Assembly (NCBI GenBank): GCA_019235885.1
Contig: JAFAKB010000070.1
Coordinates: 1-62,499, forward strand
Reading direction: 5' to 3'
DNA from: Candidatus Eremiobacterota bacterium
GTDB lineage: Bacteria > Vulcanimicrobiota > Vulcanimicrobiia > Vulcanimicrobiales > Vulcanimicrobiaceae
DNA: 62,499 bases
Part shown: in pieces, positions 34,720-44,154 of the stretch
Layout: every line of letters starts with the position of its first letter
Position numbering within the stretch: the first letter of the stretch is position 1
The notes under the pieces: generated by a model
Databases searched by the model: none
What the model saw: the letters and a program-made list of their open reading frames with translations, nothing else
Told to the model about the DNA's origin: nothing
Program-made: the position numbers and the translations under genes

Positions 34720-37700
34720 ATGAGCCGGTCCTTGCGCGGCATCATTGGAATGGCGCTTGCGATCGCACTCATGGCGTCGATCGCCGCTCCGACGCTCGCC
34801 GACACGACGACAGGCAACATCTCGGGAACGGTGACGGCCAACGGCCAGCCTCTCTCCGGTGTTTCCGTCAGCGCGGTCGCTCCGTCCGGACGCTACACCG
34901 CACGCACCGACGCGAAGGGTTTCTTCAGCATCGTCGGCGTGACCCCCGACACCTACACCATCACGTTCAGCGCTCCCGGGTACACCGAGGCTTCGGTCAA
35001 CGGCGTTACGGTGAACCCGACGCTCACGGCGACGGTGAATCAGGCGCTGAGCACACAGCTCAAGACGATCGGCTCGACCACGAGCCGCTCTTCCGGCATC
35101 AGCGCGTTCCAGCCCCAGCAGCCCCAAGACACGTACAGCGTCAACTCCAACCAGATTCAAACGATCCTCGGCAAGTCGCACGCCGCAAGCGAGACGCAAT
35201 TGATCATCTCGCTGCCGGGCGCGACGCTCGACGCGCTGGGCTACCCTGTCCTGCGCGGCGGCCGCCAGACCGACGAGGGCTTCCAGTTCGAAGGCATCGA
35301 CTACACCGACGCGTTCACGCACCAGTTCGTGAACTCGCTGGCGCTCAACGGCGTCTCGAACTTCCAGCTCAGCCCCGGCGCCGGTGACGCGTCGGTCGGC
35401 AACGTCGGCACCGGCCAGATCAACGCAACGGTCAAGCGCGGCACGCGGCCGGCCTTCGGTTCCTTCGAAGGCGATCTCCGCGGTCCGACGTTCGACCATC
35501 TGTTCGCCGGCGAGTACGGCTGGGCGACGCCGAACGGCGCGCTCTCGAGCTATACCTCGTTCCAGGGCGAGGACTACCAGAACCAGTGCGGGCACACCGG
35601 GACGAACTGCAATCTGGTCGGTCTGCAACTCGTCAACCCGGCGTTCGTGAACGGCCGCGACCTGATCGAGAACGCGGTCTACAAGTTCGGCAGGGACAAG
35701 AACCAGTCGCTGCAGGTGTTCTATCAGAACCAGTACTACAACTTCTACACGACCGCCGCGTTCGTGCCGCGCACCGACGACCTGCTGTTCCGCACGTCGA
35801 TGCCGGATTACCTGTTCTACACGTCCGGCCAGCTCGGCATCACCCCGACCGAGCTCGCCGGCGTCCTGCCGTTCGAGTACGGTCAGACGTCGCTGCTCCA
35901 GACGATCCGGCGGCCGGCGCGTTCGAACCCGCAGCCGAACGAAACGCTCAAGCTGCAGTACAGCAACAGCCTGAACGCCTCGACGTTCATGACGATCAAG
36001 GCGTACAAGGTCAATGCCGCGGTGGTCTTCGACAATCCGTACGCCGTGCAATCGTGCCAGGGGATCGTCGGCGCCTGTGACAGCTTCGGGCCGCAGGGCG
36101 GCCAGCGCACGGGTTTCGCCGGCGACATCACCAAGCAGCTCGGCACGAAGCACCTGCTGGGCTTCGGCGCCAAGTACGAGCTCGTCCACCCGATCGATGC
36201 GTTTCAGAGCTCGTCGCTCGGTATTTTCGACCTCGCGCTGAGCAGCTCGAACATCTACGACTTCCTGCCGGCGAACTCGCCCTCGTGCACCGGCTTCCTC
36301 ACGGCGGCGTTCGGCGGGAACCCGTGCGGGTATCTGCCGACCGCCGTCGGCGCGCCGAACACGCCGGTTCGCATCCCCGACTACAACCAGTCGCCGGTCA
36401 TGAACCGGCACGACACCGGGTACTACCTGCAAGACCAGTTCCAGGCGAGCGACAAGCTGAAGATCACCGGCGGGCTGCGCGTCGACATGGCGACGTTCGA
36501 CTACCCGAGCAATCCGCACTTCGGCGCGTTCAACGACCCGAACGGCTACTCGTCCTCGCTGTTTCTGCCGATCTCGACCGGCCGGTACACCAGCGGTCCG
36601 CTGGCGGGGACGCCGAACCCGGCACTCGACGTGTACGCGTCGGACCTGCACCGCACCTCGAGCACGCTCGAGCCGCGGTTCGGATTTGCGTACCAGTTCT
36701 CGCCGCGTGACAGCGTCACGTTCAACTACGGACGGTCGGTCGATCTTCCGCCGATCGCCTTCATCGACGCGCGCGTTCCTTTCGCTCAGTATGCCGGCTT
36801 CGCCGGGATCCCCGCCAACGCGAACATCTGCGGTCCGACGGGCGACCGCACGTGCCGGAACTATGCCGACCAGCTCTACTGGGTGAACCAGAACGTCGGC
36901 GCCGGCGTGCCGATCGAACCGGCCAAGCCGAGCACGTTCAACAACTACGACTTCTCGCTGCAGCACGACTTCGGGCGCGGCCTCTCCGCGAAGCTGACGC
37001 CGTTCTACCGCCGCGGGTACGACGTGCTGGCGAACTTCTCGACGCCGCTGATCGTCAACGGCAAGCAGCAGTTCGACGTGAACGGCAACCCGCTGCAGAA
37101 TCCCTCGGTCACGTCGAATCTCGGGACCTCGTACACGACCGGCGTCGAGTTCTACATGACGAAGACGGCGACGTACGGGCTCTCGGGGACGCTCTCGCTG
37201 ACCTATCTCAACGAGTTCACCAACGTGATCCCGCTCTCCGGCGGCGAGGACTTCTTCCCCTCCATTCCGCTTGTCTCGATCGCGCAAGGGAACTTGTACC
37301 GCGTCGGCTTCATCTCGCCGTTCAACGGCGTGGCGGCGGTGCAGTACAAGTGGCGCAGCGGCTGGCGGGTGAACCCGATCATCGGGTTCAACGACGGCTA
37401 TCCGATCGGCGCGGGGCTGATCACATCGTTCGGGTTGAACGGGAAGAACTACAACCTACCGTCCACCAACGTGACGAACCCGACCGGCTCGTTCAACACG
37501 ACGCAGTACGTCGACCCGGCCAACCCGGGCTCGGTCTTCCACCCGAACGTCGCCGCGACACGCGGGACGCCGGAGAAGAACAGCCCCGGCGGCGTGCTGA
37601 GCGCGCCGCGCGTGAACATCGCGGATCTCACCGTCGAGTACAGCAAACCGGGAACGCGCAGCACGTTCGGCATGCAGGTAACGAACCTGTTCAACCAGAT

Positions 37701-37908
37701 CTACAGCGAGCCTGGGCTCAACCAGCGGTACCAGCCGGTCGCAACCGGGATCGCCGGTCCGAAGTCGGGCACGACTTCCGGCTCGGTGCTGTTCCCGAAC
37801 TTGGGCTATACGAACTACGCGAGCTTCCGCGGCAACAACCAGCCGTATCTGCTCACGCCGTTAAACAACCCGACGGAGTTCCGCTTCTACTACCAGCTCT
37901 CCCTGTAA
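34720..37908 (+). CDS. TonB-dependent outer membrane receptor with carboxypeptidase-like N-terminal domain
   Basis: Outer-membrane importer of 1062 aa. A signal peptide (MALAIALMASIAAPTLA) is followed by a carboxypeptidase-regulatory-like beta-sandwich (about residues 30-115: ISGTVTANGQPLSGVSVSA, YTARTDAKGFFSI), a plug domain with VLRGGRQTDEGFQFEGIDYTD, and a long aromatic-rich barrel ending in FRFYYQLSL with a terminal aromatic/Leu pattern. This is the architecture of SusC/Oar-type receptors. The ligand is unknown. ATG 34720 gives a clean signal peptide; GTG 34696, with AAAAGG 6 bp upstream, is an alternative. A lipoprotein gene follows 9 bp downstream and is probably its partner. Confidence 0.88.
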   Translation: MSRSLRGIIGMALAIALMASIAAPTLADTTTGNISGTVTANGQPLSGVSVSAVAPSGRYTARTDAKGFFSIVGVTPDTYTITFSAPGYTEASVNGVTVNPTLTATVNQALSTQLKTIGSTTSRSSGISAFQPQQPQDTYSVNSNQIQTILGKSHAASETQLIISLPGATLDALGYPVLRGGRQTDEGFQFEGIDYTDAFTHQFVNSLALNGVSNFQLSPGAGDASVGNVGTGQINATVKRGTRPAFGSFEGDLRGPTFDHLFAGEYGWATPNGALSSYTSFQGEDYQNQCGHTGTNCNLVGLQLVNPAFVNGRDLIENAVYKFGRDKNQSLQVFYQNQYYNFYTTAAFVPRTDDLLFRTSMPDYLFYTSGQLGITPTELAGVLPFEYGQTSLLQTIRRPARSNPQPNETLKLQYSNSLNASTFMTIKAYKVNAAVVFDNPYAVQSCQGIVGACDSFGPQGGQRTGFAGDITKQLGTKHLLGFGAKYELVHPIDAFQSSSLGIFDLALSSSNIYDFLPANSPSCTGFLTAAFGGNPCGYLPTAVGAPNTPVRIPDYNQSPVMNRHDTGYYLQDQFQASDKLKITGGLRVDMATFDYPSNPHFGAFNDPNGYSSSLFLPISTGRYTSGPLAGTPNPALDVYASDLHRTSSTLEPRFGFAYQFSPRDSVTFNYGRSVDLPPIAFIDARVPFAQYAGFAGIPANANICGPTGDRTCRNYADQLYWVNQNVGAGVPIEPAKPSTFNNYDFSLQHDFGRGLSAKLTPFYRRGYDVLANFSTPLIVNGKQQFDVNGNPLQNPSVTSNLGTSYTTGVEFYMTKTATYGLSGTLSLTYLNEFTNVIPLSGGEDFFPSIPLVSIAQGNLYRVGFISPFNGVAAVQYKWRSGWRVNPIIGFNDGYPIGAGLITSFGLNGKNYNLPSTNVTNPTGSFNTTQYVDPANPGSVFHPNVAATRGTPEKNSPGGVLSAPRVNIADLTVEYSKPGTRSTFGMQVTNLFNQIYSEPGLNQRYQPVATGIAGPKSGTTSGSVLFPNLGYTNYASFRGNNQPYLLTPLNNPTEFRFYYQLSL

Positions 37909-37917
37909 GGACCGCTA

Positions 37918-39021
37918 GTGCACAAACGAATCCTCGCTCTTGCAGCGCTGGGGGGGCTCATCGCCCTCCCGGCCTGCACGTCCGGACAGGCGGCGGTCGA
38001 GCCGCAAAAGACGATCGCGAACACGGCAGCTTCCGAGCTGCAGTTCCAGGTCGGCACGGCGAACCTGCAAGGCGTCGCTGGACTCAACACCGTCGTGACG
38101 TTCCGCCAGCCGAACGGGCTCTCGGCACTGCTCGACAACACCCCTACCATCACGCTCCCGTTCACGAACACGGCGCCGCCGTCGGTGGCGGCCAACGACT
38201 CCGGGACGAACCGGATCAGCGGCACACCGCAGACCAACAACGGTCAGCCCTCGACCGATCCGCGCACGTTCTCGCAGAGCGTGGGCGCGTTCGCGTACGG
38301 GTTCCTGGCCTCGAACTCGACCACGACCGGGGCGAACAACTCGGCGTTCTACCCAAGCACGAACTCGATGCCGTACTACACCGCGGCGGCGCGGCGCGCG
38401 TTCTACGTGGGCCCGGGTAACCCGTTCGTACCGAACTTCAAGGACGGTTCGCTCGGAACGACCTTCAGCGGCTACCCGTCAGGCTTCACCACCTTCGTGC
38501 TCACGCCGGGGGCCGGGACCTACACGCTCGCGGTCGGCTTGCCGAACGCGAGCACGCCGATCCCGACCTTCACCGCGACCACGACGCTGGCGAACACCAC
38601 GCTGCTCCCGAACATGCCCGCGCCGGTGGTGACCTCGGACGGGACCGGTGGCTTGACGGTGACCGAGACGATCCCGCCGGGGATTCTGGAGACGCTGATC
38701 TTCATCGTCGACCGGAACACGGCGAACTTCTACACCCTGGTGATGCGCGGAACGGGGCCGCAGACCGCGACCTTGGCCGACAACCTGGGCCCGATCACGG
38801 GCGGGGTGGCCGGACCCTCGCTGAACCCGGGCGACCTGTATCGCGTCTTCGCCTTCGGGTTCGACTACCCGGCGATCGAGGCGGTGCCGGTGGGTGCGAA
38901 CCCGCCGCAGGCGCCGGTGATCAACAACGCGGGCACGCCGTGCACGTTCTCCGGAACGAGCTCGACCTGCCCCGGGCAAGCGGACCTCACCCAGTCCCCG
39001 CCGGCGACCGGCGCGGAGTAG
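37918..39021 (+). CDS. Secreted lipoprotein of unknown function
   Basis: A 367-aa protein with a lipoprotein signal (ILALAALGGLIALPAC, lipidated Cys about residue 20). The mature part is rich in Thr, Asn, Ser and Pro, with no domain I recognise. A stretch around residues 195-260 alternates hydrophobic and Thr residues (TYTLAVGLPN, TFTATTTL) like a fibronectin- or bacterial-Ig-type beta-sandwich. GTG start, 9 bp after the TonB receptor stop and before a clear terminator. I infer a surface partner of the receptor, by analogy with SusD-like or OM lipoprotein accessories, but it is not SusD-like in sequence. Confidence 0.7.
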   Translation: MHKRILALAALGGLIALPACTSGQAAVEPQKTIANTAASELQFQVGTANLQGVAGLNTVVTFRQPNGLSALLDNTPTITLPFTNTAPPSVAANDSGTNRISGTPQTNNGQPSTDPRTFSQSVGAFAYGFLASNSTTTGANNSAFYPSTNSMPYYTAAARRAFYVGPGNPFVPNFKDGSLGTTFSGYPSGFTTFVLTPGAGTYTLAVGLPNASTPIPTFTATTTLANTTLLPNMPAPVVTSDGTGGLTVTETIPPGILETLIFIVDRNTANFYTLVMRGTGPQTATLADNLGPITGGVAGPSLNPGDLYRVFAFGFDYPAIEAVPVGANPPQAPVINNAGTPCTFSGTSSTCPGQADLTQSPPATGAE

Positions 39022-39054
39022 CATACGGCTCCGCGCGCTCGCCGCGCACGCGAG

Positions 39055-39088
39055 GGGAGGCCGCTCCGGCGCCTCCCTTCTTTCTTTT
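39055..39088 (+). terminator. Intrinsic terminator after receptor-lipoprotein operon
   Basis: Stem GGGAGGC/GCCTCCC (7 bp, 9-nt loop) followed by TTCTTTCTTTT at 39078-39088. It lies 34 bp after the lipoprotein stop and defines the end of the two-gene operon. Confidence 0.8.
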
Positions 39089-39143
39089 CCGTTTCTCCGC
39101 AATAATACGGAGGTTCAGGCCCGTTTCGGCCGTATCAACGGGC

Positions 39144-41339
39144 ATGCGGCTTGCCTCTTCGGTCGTCGCGGGCGGACTCTGCGCGATGGCGGCTTGGTGC
39201 GGACCGGCGGCGGCGAGCGGGCCTGGCGGCAGCTTTGCGGCCGTCCGGGCCGAGAAGCCGCCGCCGCTCGATCCCGCGCTCACGGATCCGGCGTGGGAGA
39301 AGGCGGTCGTGGCGACCGGCATGCAGACGATCACCACCCAGCGGCCGAGCGCGTTCGGCGCGCGCTTCATGCTGCTGTACGACGACGCGAACCTGTACGT
39401 CGGGATGCGCCTGCAGCAGAGCGGCGCCGCGGTCACGGCGACGCAGACCGCGAACGATGTCGGCTTCGGGCTCGACGACTTCGCCGGCGTCGGAATCGAC
39501 CCGACCGCGAACGGCGGGCAAGTCTACTTCTTCATAACGACGCCGCTCGGAACGCGCTACCAGCAGTCGACCGAGTCGGCCCGCTTCGCGCCGCCGTGGA
39601 CGGCGGTCGCGAAGCGCACGGCGGACGGCTGGAACGCGATGATGGTGATCCCGCTGAAGGTGCTGCGCCGGCCGAGCGCCACGGTGCAGACGTGGCGCTT
39701 CAACTTCATCCGCCGCATCGCGGCGCTCAACCTCAACGAGTCGTGGGCGTACGATCCGACGATGAACGACAACGGCGGCGGGATCAACAGCTTTCCACAG
39801 GCCGGCGACGCGCGCTTCTGGCCGAAGCTGACCGGCCTGCGTCTCGTCGCGGCGCAGGCGCGCCGCCCACCGCGCGCCGAGGTGTACGCGCTGGCGAGCG
39901 CCGGCGAAGACCACCGCCGCTTCCAAGCCGCCGACGGCAACTTCGTGCAGACCGGTGCGCGCCACCTCGGCGCCGACGTGGTCGTGCCCATCACCGGGAC
40001 GTCGGCGTTCGTCGCCGCGCTCGCGCCCGACTACTCGAACGTCGAGATCGACCAGCAGACGATCGCGCCGCAGGAGTTCCGCCGCGCGCTGAACGAGTAC
40101 CGGCCGTTCTTCACGCAGGGCGCGAACTTTTTCAACCCCGTCTCGCTGAACGGGATCAACGCGCCGCCGAACCAGATCTGGTACTCGCCCTCGATCGGGC
40201 CGTTCGACCGCGGTCTCAAGCTCGAAGGGACTCAAGGCTTTCAGAACTTCGGCGCGATGGAAGTGCAAGGCGCGGGGTTCGACGACATGGTGTTCGGGCT
40301 GCGCCACGCGCCGCCGAACCGCTCGTTCCTGTGGTCGCTCGACGGCGTCATAACGCATCATAGCCTCGGCAACGACACGGTCGACCCGCGCGCCGGCAAC
40401 GACGCGACCTGGGAAGGGCAGGTCGGCGGCCGCGACGACAGGACCGGGCTCGTCTACACGCTCGACTACGCGCACGAAGCGGGGACGTTCGTCGCGATCC
40501 CGCGGCTGGCGTACAAGAGCGAAAACTTCGTCGACGTGCACCAGCACAACTACGAGATCTATACCGGCTACCGCATGATCGGTCCGGAGTACGCGCCGGT
40601 CGACGGCTTCACGGTGAACGCCGACCTGCGCGGCCCGCAGTTCTACTTCGACCTCAACGGAACGCTGGCGAAGAACGGCTGGATCAAGCGCGCCGACCTG
40701 TTCGTCACCGCCGACCGGTTCACCGACGGCAGCGGCGCGGTGCACCAAGCCGACAGCAACCTCAACGTCGACCTGCAGTTCAAGAACGGCCTGCACCTCT
40801 CGGGCGGCCCGTTCAGCTCGTTCCTGCGCACCTACGACAGCGGGCTGATCGGGTATCCGTTCTACACCGGCGGAATCACGCGGACGTACAACCAGCACGG
40901 CGTGAACCTGGGCTGGCACGAAGGGACGCCCGCGCCGTTCAACGCCGGCTACGGCTGGGGGCCGTTCGGCGACATGTTCCTGCAGCAGCTCGCCGTCTCG
41001 ACCTCGCGCGCGATCGGGACCCGCTGGAACGTCGGCGCGGAGATCGACGGAACGCGCGAGCGCCCGACGTTCGGCGGCGCGCCGAACGGGCAGTGGCTGC
41101 GCCGTCTCTCGGTCGGCGAGACGATCGACAAGTACACGAACTTCACCATCGGCTTGCGCGACATCACCGGAACCGGCGGCTTCGCGCAGCCCGGCGTCAA
41201 CCTGGCCGGCTCGTTCCACCACCGCTTCAAGAACGACAGCGAGCTGTTCGTGAACTACGGCACGCCCGCCGCGCCGGCGACGCTGCAGCGCGTCGTCGTG
41301 AAGTACGTGCTGCGCACCGGCGGCGGCGCGGGGACCTGA
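39144..41339 (+). CDS. CBM9-like plus DUF5916 beta-barrel protein, first paralogue
   Basis: Secreted or outer-membrane protein of 731 aa. A signal peptide is followed by a CBM9/DOMON-like sandwich (about residues 35-210: LDPALTDPAWEKA, LLYDDANLYVGMRL). A DUF5916-type C-terminal region follows, with alternating hydrophobic strands typical of a barrel. The family signature PDYSNVEIDQQTIAP...EYRPFFTQGANFF is present. Such proteins occur next to TonB systems and peptidases, and their role is unknown. ATG 39144 starts 56 bp after the terminator, so it has its own promoter. The cytochrome P460 gene follows 57 bp downstream. A paralogue lies at 44155-46272. Confidence 0.8.
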   Translation: MRLASSVVAGGLCAMAAWCGPAAASGPGGSFAAVRAEKPPPLDPALTDPAWEKAVVATGMQTITTQRPSAFGARFMLLYDDANLYVGMRLQQSGAAVTATQTANDVGFGLDDFAGVGIDPTANGGQVYFFITTPLGTRYQQSTESARFAPPWTAVAKRTADGWNAMMVIPLKVLRRPSATVQTWRFNFIRRIAALNLNESWAYDPTMNDNGGGINSFPQAGDARFWPKLTGLRLVAAQARRPPRAEVYALASAGEDHRRFQAADGNFVQTGARHLGADVVVPITGTSAFVAALAPDYSNVEIDQQTIAPQEFRRALNEYRPFFTQGANFFNPVSLNGINAPPNQIWYSPSIGPFDRGLKLEGTQGFQNFGAMEVQGAGFDDMVFGLRHAPPNRSFLWSLDGVITHHSLGNDTVDPRAGNDATWEGQVGGRDDRTGLVYTLDYAHEAGTFVAIPRLAYKSENFVDVHQHNYEIYTGYRMIGPEYAPVDGFTVNADLRGPQFYFDLNGTLAKNGWIKRADLFVTADRFTDGSGAVHQADSNLNVDLQFKNGLHLSGGPFSSFLRTYDSGLIGYPFYTGGITRTYNQHGVNLGWHEGTPAPFNAGYGWGPFGDMFLQQLAVSTSRAIGTRWNVGAEIDGTRERPTFGGAPNGQWLRRLSVGETIDKYTNFTIGLRDITGTGGFAQPGVNLAGSFHHRFKNDSELFVNYGTPAAPATLQRVVVKYVLRTGGGAGT

Positions 41340-41396
41340 GCGGCTCGCGCAGAAACGCTCGCTCGCATCTTCTCGGCTTTCTTCAAGGAGTCGCGC

Positions 41397-42050
41397 ATGC
41401 GCTGGTTCCCGCTCGTTTTCGTCTTGATGCTGGTCGGTTTCGGGCTGCGCGCGCACGCGCCGCCGGCGCTCGCCGCGTCGCCGGCTCCCGCCGCGACGCC
41501 GGCCGGGACGGTCACGGTGCCGCCGGACTACCGGAGCTGGGCGTACGTGTCGACCGGTCTTTCGATGAAGTACGCGCAGGAGCAGCAGACCACGACGATG
41601 GGCGCCTCGCCGCACGCCGCGCGCGCGGTGCAGCCGTTGGCGCGCACCACCGCCGGCGGACAGGTGTTCCACAACGTCTTCGTCACCCCGGCCGCGTACA
41701 AGTACTTCGTCGCGAACGGGCACTGGCCGGACAAGACGATGTTCGTGCTGGAGATCCGGGCCGCGGTCAACCGGGACAAGCCGTTCCTCACGCAGGGGCT
41801 GTACCAGGCCGAGATCGTCGACTTGAAAGCCGAGCTGCGCGACGACGCCCGCTATCCCGTCGACAAGTGGAAGTGGTTCTCGTTCACGCAGAAGAACGGC
41901 GCGTGGCAGCCGGCTGGGCCCGAGCCGAACGCCTCGTGCTTCGACTGCCACACGAAGCACGGCGCGGTCGACAAGTCGTTCGTGCAGTTCTACCCGACGC
42001 TGTACCCGATCGCCAAGCAGAAAGGAACGCTCAACCCCGGTTTCAAGTAG
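41397..42050 (+). CDS. Cytochrome P460-family protein
   Basis: Periplasmic c-type haem protein of 217 aa. The signal peptide ends near ALAASPAP. The cytochrome P460 domain follows, with motifs RSWAYVSTGL, GQVFHNVFVTPAAYKYF, WPDKTMFVLEIR and the haem site CFDCH (CxxCH) near residue 182, then FVQFYPTLYPIA. In nitrifiers P460 oxidises hydroxylamine; in other bacteria the role is unclear and detoxification of NO or hydroxylamine is often suggested. The lysine that cross-links the haem in true P460 cannot be assigned by eye. The gene may share a transcript with the upstream DUF5916 gene. Confidence 0.85.
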   Translation: MRWFPLVFVLMLVGFGLRAHAPPALAASPAPAATPAGTVTVPPDYRSWAYVSTGLSMKYAQEQQTTTMGASPHAARAVQPLARTTAGGQVFHNVFVTPAAYKYFVANGHWPDKTMFVLEIRAAVNRDKPFLTQGLYQAEIVDLKAELRDDARYPVDKWKWFSFTQKNGAWQPAGPEPNASCFDCHTKHGAVDKSFVQFYPTLYPIAKQKGTLNPGFK

Positions 42051-42056
42051 CTTCCG

Positions 42057-43457
42057 CTACGTCGCGAGCGGCTCGGCCGGCTTCGTGTCGCCGAGCAGCG
42101 TCGTGAGCCGCTTGCGGCGCCAGAAACCGTAGTAGTACGTCGTCTGGAACAGCAGCGAAGCGCAGAACGCGACGGGGTACGCGAACCACACGCCGCGCAG
42201 GCCGTAGTGCGGCGCGAGCGCGTACGCGACCGGGACCTCGACGCCCCAGATCGAGAGGATCGAAAGCGCGGTCGGCCAGAGCACCGTCCCGCTCGAGCGC
42301 ATGAGCCCCGAGAGCACGGCCGAGGTCCCGAAGATCACGTAGCTCCAGAGCGTGATCGCGAGCAGGTCGCGCGCGGTCGCGAGCACGCGCGGGTCGGTGA
42401 TGAACAGCGAGAGGATCGCGTAGTCGAAGACGTAGACCAGGACGATCAAGGTGCCGCAGATCACCCAGTTCAGCGAGATCCCGGCGCGCGCGATCTTGCG
42501 CAGCCGGTCGAACCGCTGCGCGCCGATCGACTGCGCGCCGAAGATCGACGCGCCGATCCCGATCGAGATCGCCGGGAACTGCACGTACGAGACGATCTGG
42601 TTCACCGCGCCGTAGGCGGCCGTGGCGCCGGAGCCGAACCGGTTCACCAGCGCGATGACCGCCACTTCCGCGAGCGAGACCATCACCATCTGCACGCCGG
42701 TCGGGATCCCGATCCGGATCAGCGTGACGAGCAGTTTCGGTTCGACGTTCATGTGCCGCACGATCGAGGCGTCGAGCGTGAGCGGGTTCTTCTCGCGGGC
42801 CAGCGCGACGAGCAGGAACCCGAACGCGACCGCGTTCGCGATGATGTTGGCGAGCGCGGCGCCGATGATCCCGAACTGCGGGAACCCGAGCCAGCCGCGG
42901 ATCAGCCACGGCGTGAACAGCACGATCAGCGCGGTGCTGACGATCAGCGAGAGGAACGGCGTGCGCGAGTCGCCGGTCCCGCGCACGAACGTCGTGTACG
43001 CGATGTAGACGAACAGCAGCGGCAGCGAGTAGAAGAGCACGCGCGCGTATGCCAGCGCGTCGTCGAAGACGTCGAGCGGGGTCCCGATCAGGTGGAGCAG
43101 CGGGGGCAGGAACCAGGTGCTCGCGATCGCGACGACGACCCCGGACCCGATCGCGAGCGTGAGCGTCGTGCCGGCGACGGCCTTGAGGCGCTCTTCGTCG
43201 CGGGCGCCGTACGCCTGGCCGATCAGCACCGAGCTGGCGCTCGCGATCCCGATGAAGAACGCGATCATGAAGAAGATGATCGGAAAGAACGACGACGCGG
43301 CCGCCAGCGCGCGCACGCCGAGCAGCCGCCCGAGGTAGATGCTGCTCAGCGTCCCGGAGGCCGACTGCAAGATGTTGCTCAGCATCAGCGGGATGAGGAA
43401 CACCAGCATCGACCGCCAGATGGGGCGGGTGTCGTCGAGGGCGAGCCGGCGCTGCAT
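42057..43457 (-). CDS. MATE-family multidrug/metabolite exporter
   Basis: Inner-membrane cation-coupled exporter of 466 aa with 12 helices in two MatE repeats. The repeats begin MLVFLIPLMLSNILQSA and TLIRIGIPTGVQMVMVSLAE. Other family features are IYLGRLLG, FVRGTGDSRTP, MRSSGTVLWPTALSI and the linker near residue 225. The substrate is unknown. It converges on the P460 gene with 6 bp between stops. The ATG at 43457 is chosen; an upstream in-frame start is possible. Confidence 0.9.
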   Translation of the reverse strand: MQRRLALDDTRPIWRSMLVFLIPLMLSNILQSASGTLSSIYLGRLLGVRALAAASSFFPIIFFMIAFFIGIASASSVLIGQAYGARDEERLKAVAGTTLTLAIGSGVVVAIASTWFLPPLLHLIGTPLDVFDDALAYARVLFYSLPLLFVYIAYTTFVRGTGDSRTPFLSLIVSTALIVLFTPWLIRGWLGFPQFGIIGAALANIIANAVAFGFLLVALAREKNPLTLDASIVRHMNVEPKLLVTLIRIGIPTGVQMVMVSLAEVAVIALVNRFGSGATAAYGAVNQIVSYVQFPAISIGIGASIFGAQSIGAQRFDRLRKIARAGISLNWVICGTLIVLVYVFDYAILSLFITDPRVLATARDLLAITLWSYVIFGTSAVLSGLMRSSGTVLWPTALSILSIWGVEVPVAYALAPHYGLRGVWFAYPVAFCASLLFQTTYYYGFWRRKRLTTLLGDTKPAEPLAT

Positions 43458-43519
43458 CCCGGACCGTATGCCCCGTCCGGGGAGCCGCCTCCCGCACGGC
43501 GAAGCCGCTCGAGCGCGGC

Positions 43520-43591
43520 GGGCGATTAGCTCAGCGGGAGAGCAGCTCCTTTACACGGAGAAGGCCGGCGGTTCGAATCCGTCATCGCCCA
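43520..43591 (+). tRNA. tRNA-Val (UAC)
   Basis: Perfect acceptor GGGCGAT/ATCGCCC, D arm GCTC...GAGC, anticodon loop TTTACAC with anticodon TAC, T arm GGCGG-TTCGAAT-CCGTC, discriminator A, CCA not encoded. The anticodon stem's first pair is a G-A mismatch, slightly unusual but tolerable. Confidence 0.9.
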
Positions 43592-43638
43592 TGTGTCGCC
43601 GTCGAGGAGACGGTGTCGAGCCGTCAAAGCGCGCGCGC

Positions 43639-43995
43639 ATGGTGAAAGAGCTGGCGTTCATCGCGTACTACGTTCGGGACGTTCCGCGCGCGAGACGGTT
43701 CTATGGCGAAGTTCTCGGCTTGCAGCCGGGCGAGTGGTTCAACGACGGCTGGATCGAGTTCGATCTGGGCAACGCTACCTTCGCGCTCGACGCAACCGGC
43801 GAGGAGCTCGGCATCACGCCCGGCACGTCGAGCGGCGCGGCGTTCGAGGTCGACGACATCGACGCGATGCGCGCACGGCTGCTCGACGCCGGCACGCCGG
43901 TGAGCGAGGTCTACGACTTCCCGCCGTGCCGGGCGTGCTTCGCGAGCGATCCGGAAGGCAACCGCTTCACGGTGCACCAGCGACGGCTACGGTGA
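43639..43995 (+). CDS. VOC (glyoxalase/bleomycin resistance fold) protein
   Basis: Small cytoplasmic protein of 118 aa with the vicinal-oxygen-chelate fold. It opens with LAFIAYYVRDVPRARRFYGEVLGL, then FDLGNATFAL, AAFEVDDIDAMRARLLDAG and the closing FASDPEGNRFTVHQ. Members may be lyases, dioxygenases or binding proteins, and no specific function can be given. ATG 43639 matches the start of the fold and is chosen over in-frame codons that extend back across tRNA-Val. Confidence 0.85.
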   Translation: MVKELAFIAYYVRDVPRARRFYGEVLGLQPGEWFNDGWIEFDLGNATFALDATGEELGITPGTSSGAAFEVDDIDAMRARLLDAGTPVSEVYDFPPCRACFASDPEGNRFTVHQRRLR

Positions 43996-44154
43996 GACGC
44001 CGCGCGCGCGGCGCCGCACAAAACGCGGTCGCAGCCGCGCCGCCGCCGGAACGCTTCGCGCCGAATCCGTGGGTGCGAGCCGGCTGCTAATAAGTCCGTT
44101 TGGTAAACCTTTTCGGAATTGCGCGAAAACGTCGTTGCTTCTTCCCGGTTCCGC

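Noticed and set aside
44098-44108. GTTTGGTAAAC dyad upstream of the second DUF5916 gene
   Set aside because: Arms of only 4 bp with a 3-bp spacer; expected by chance, so mentioned only in the gene entry.
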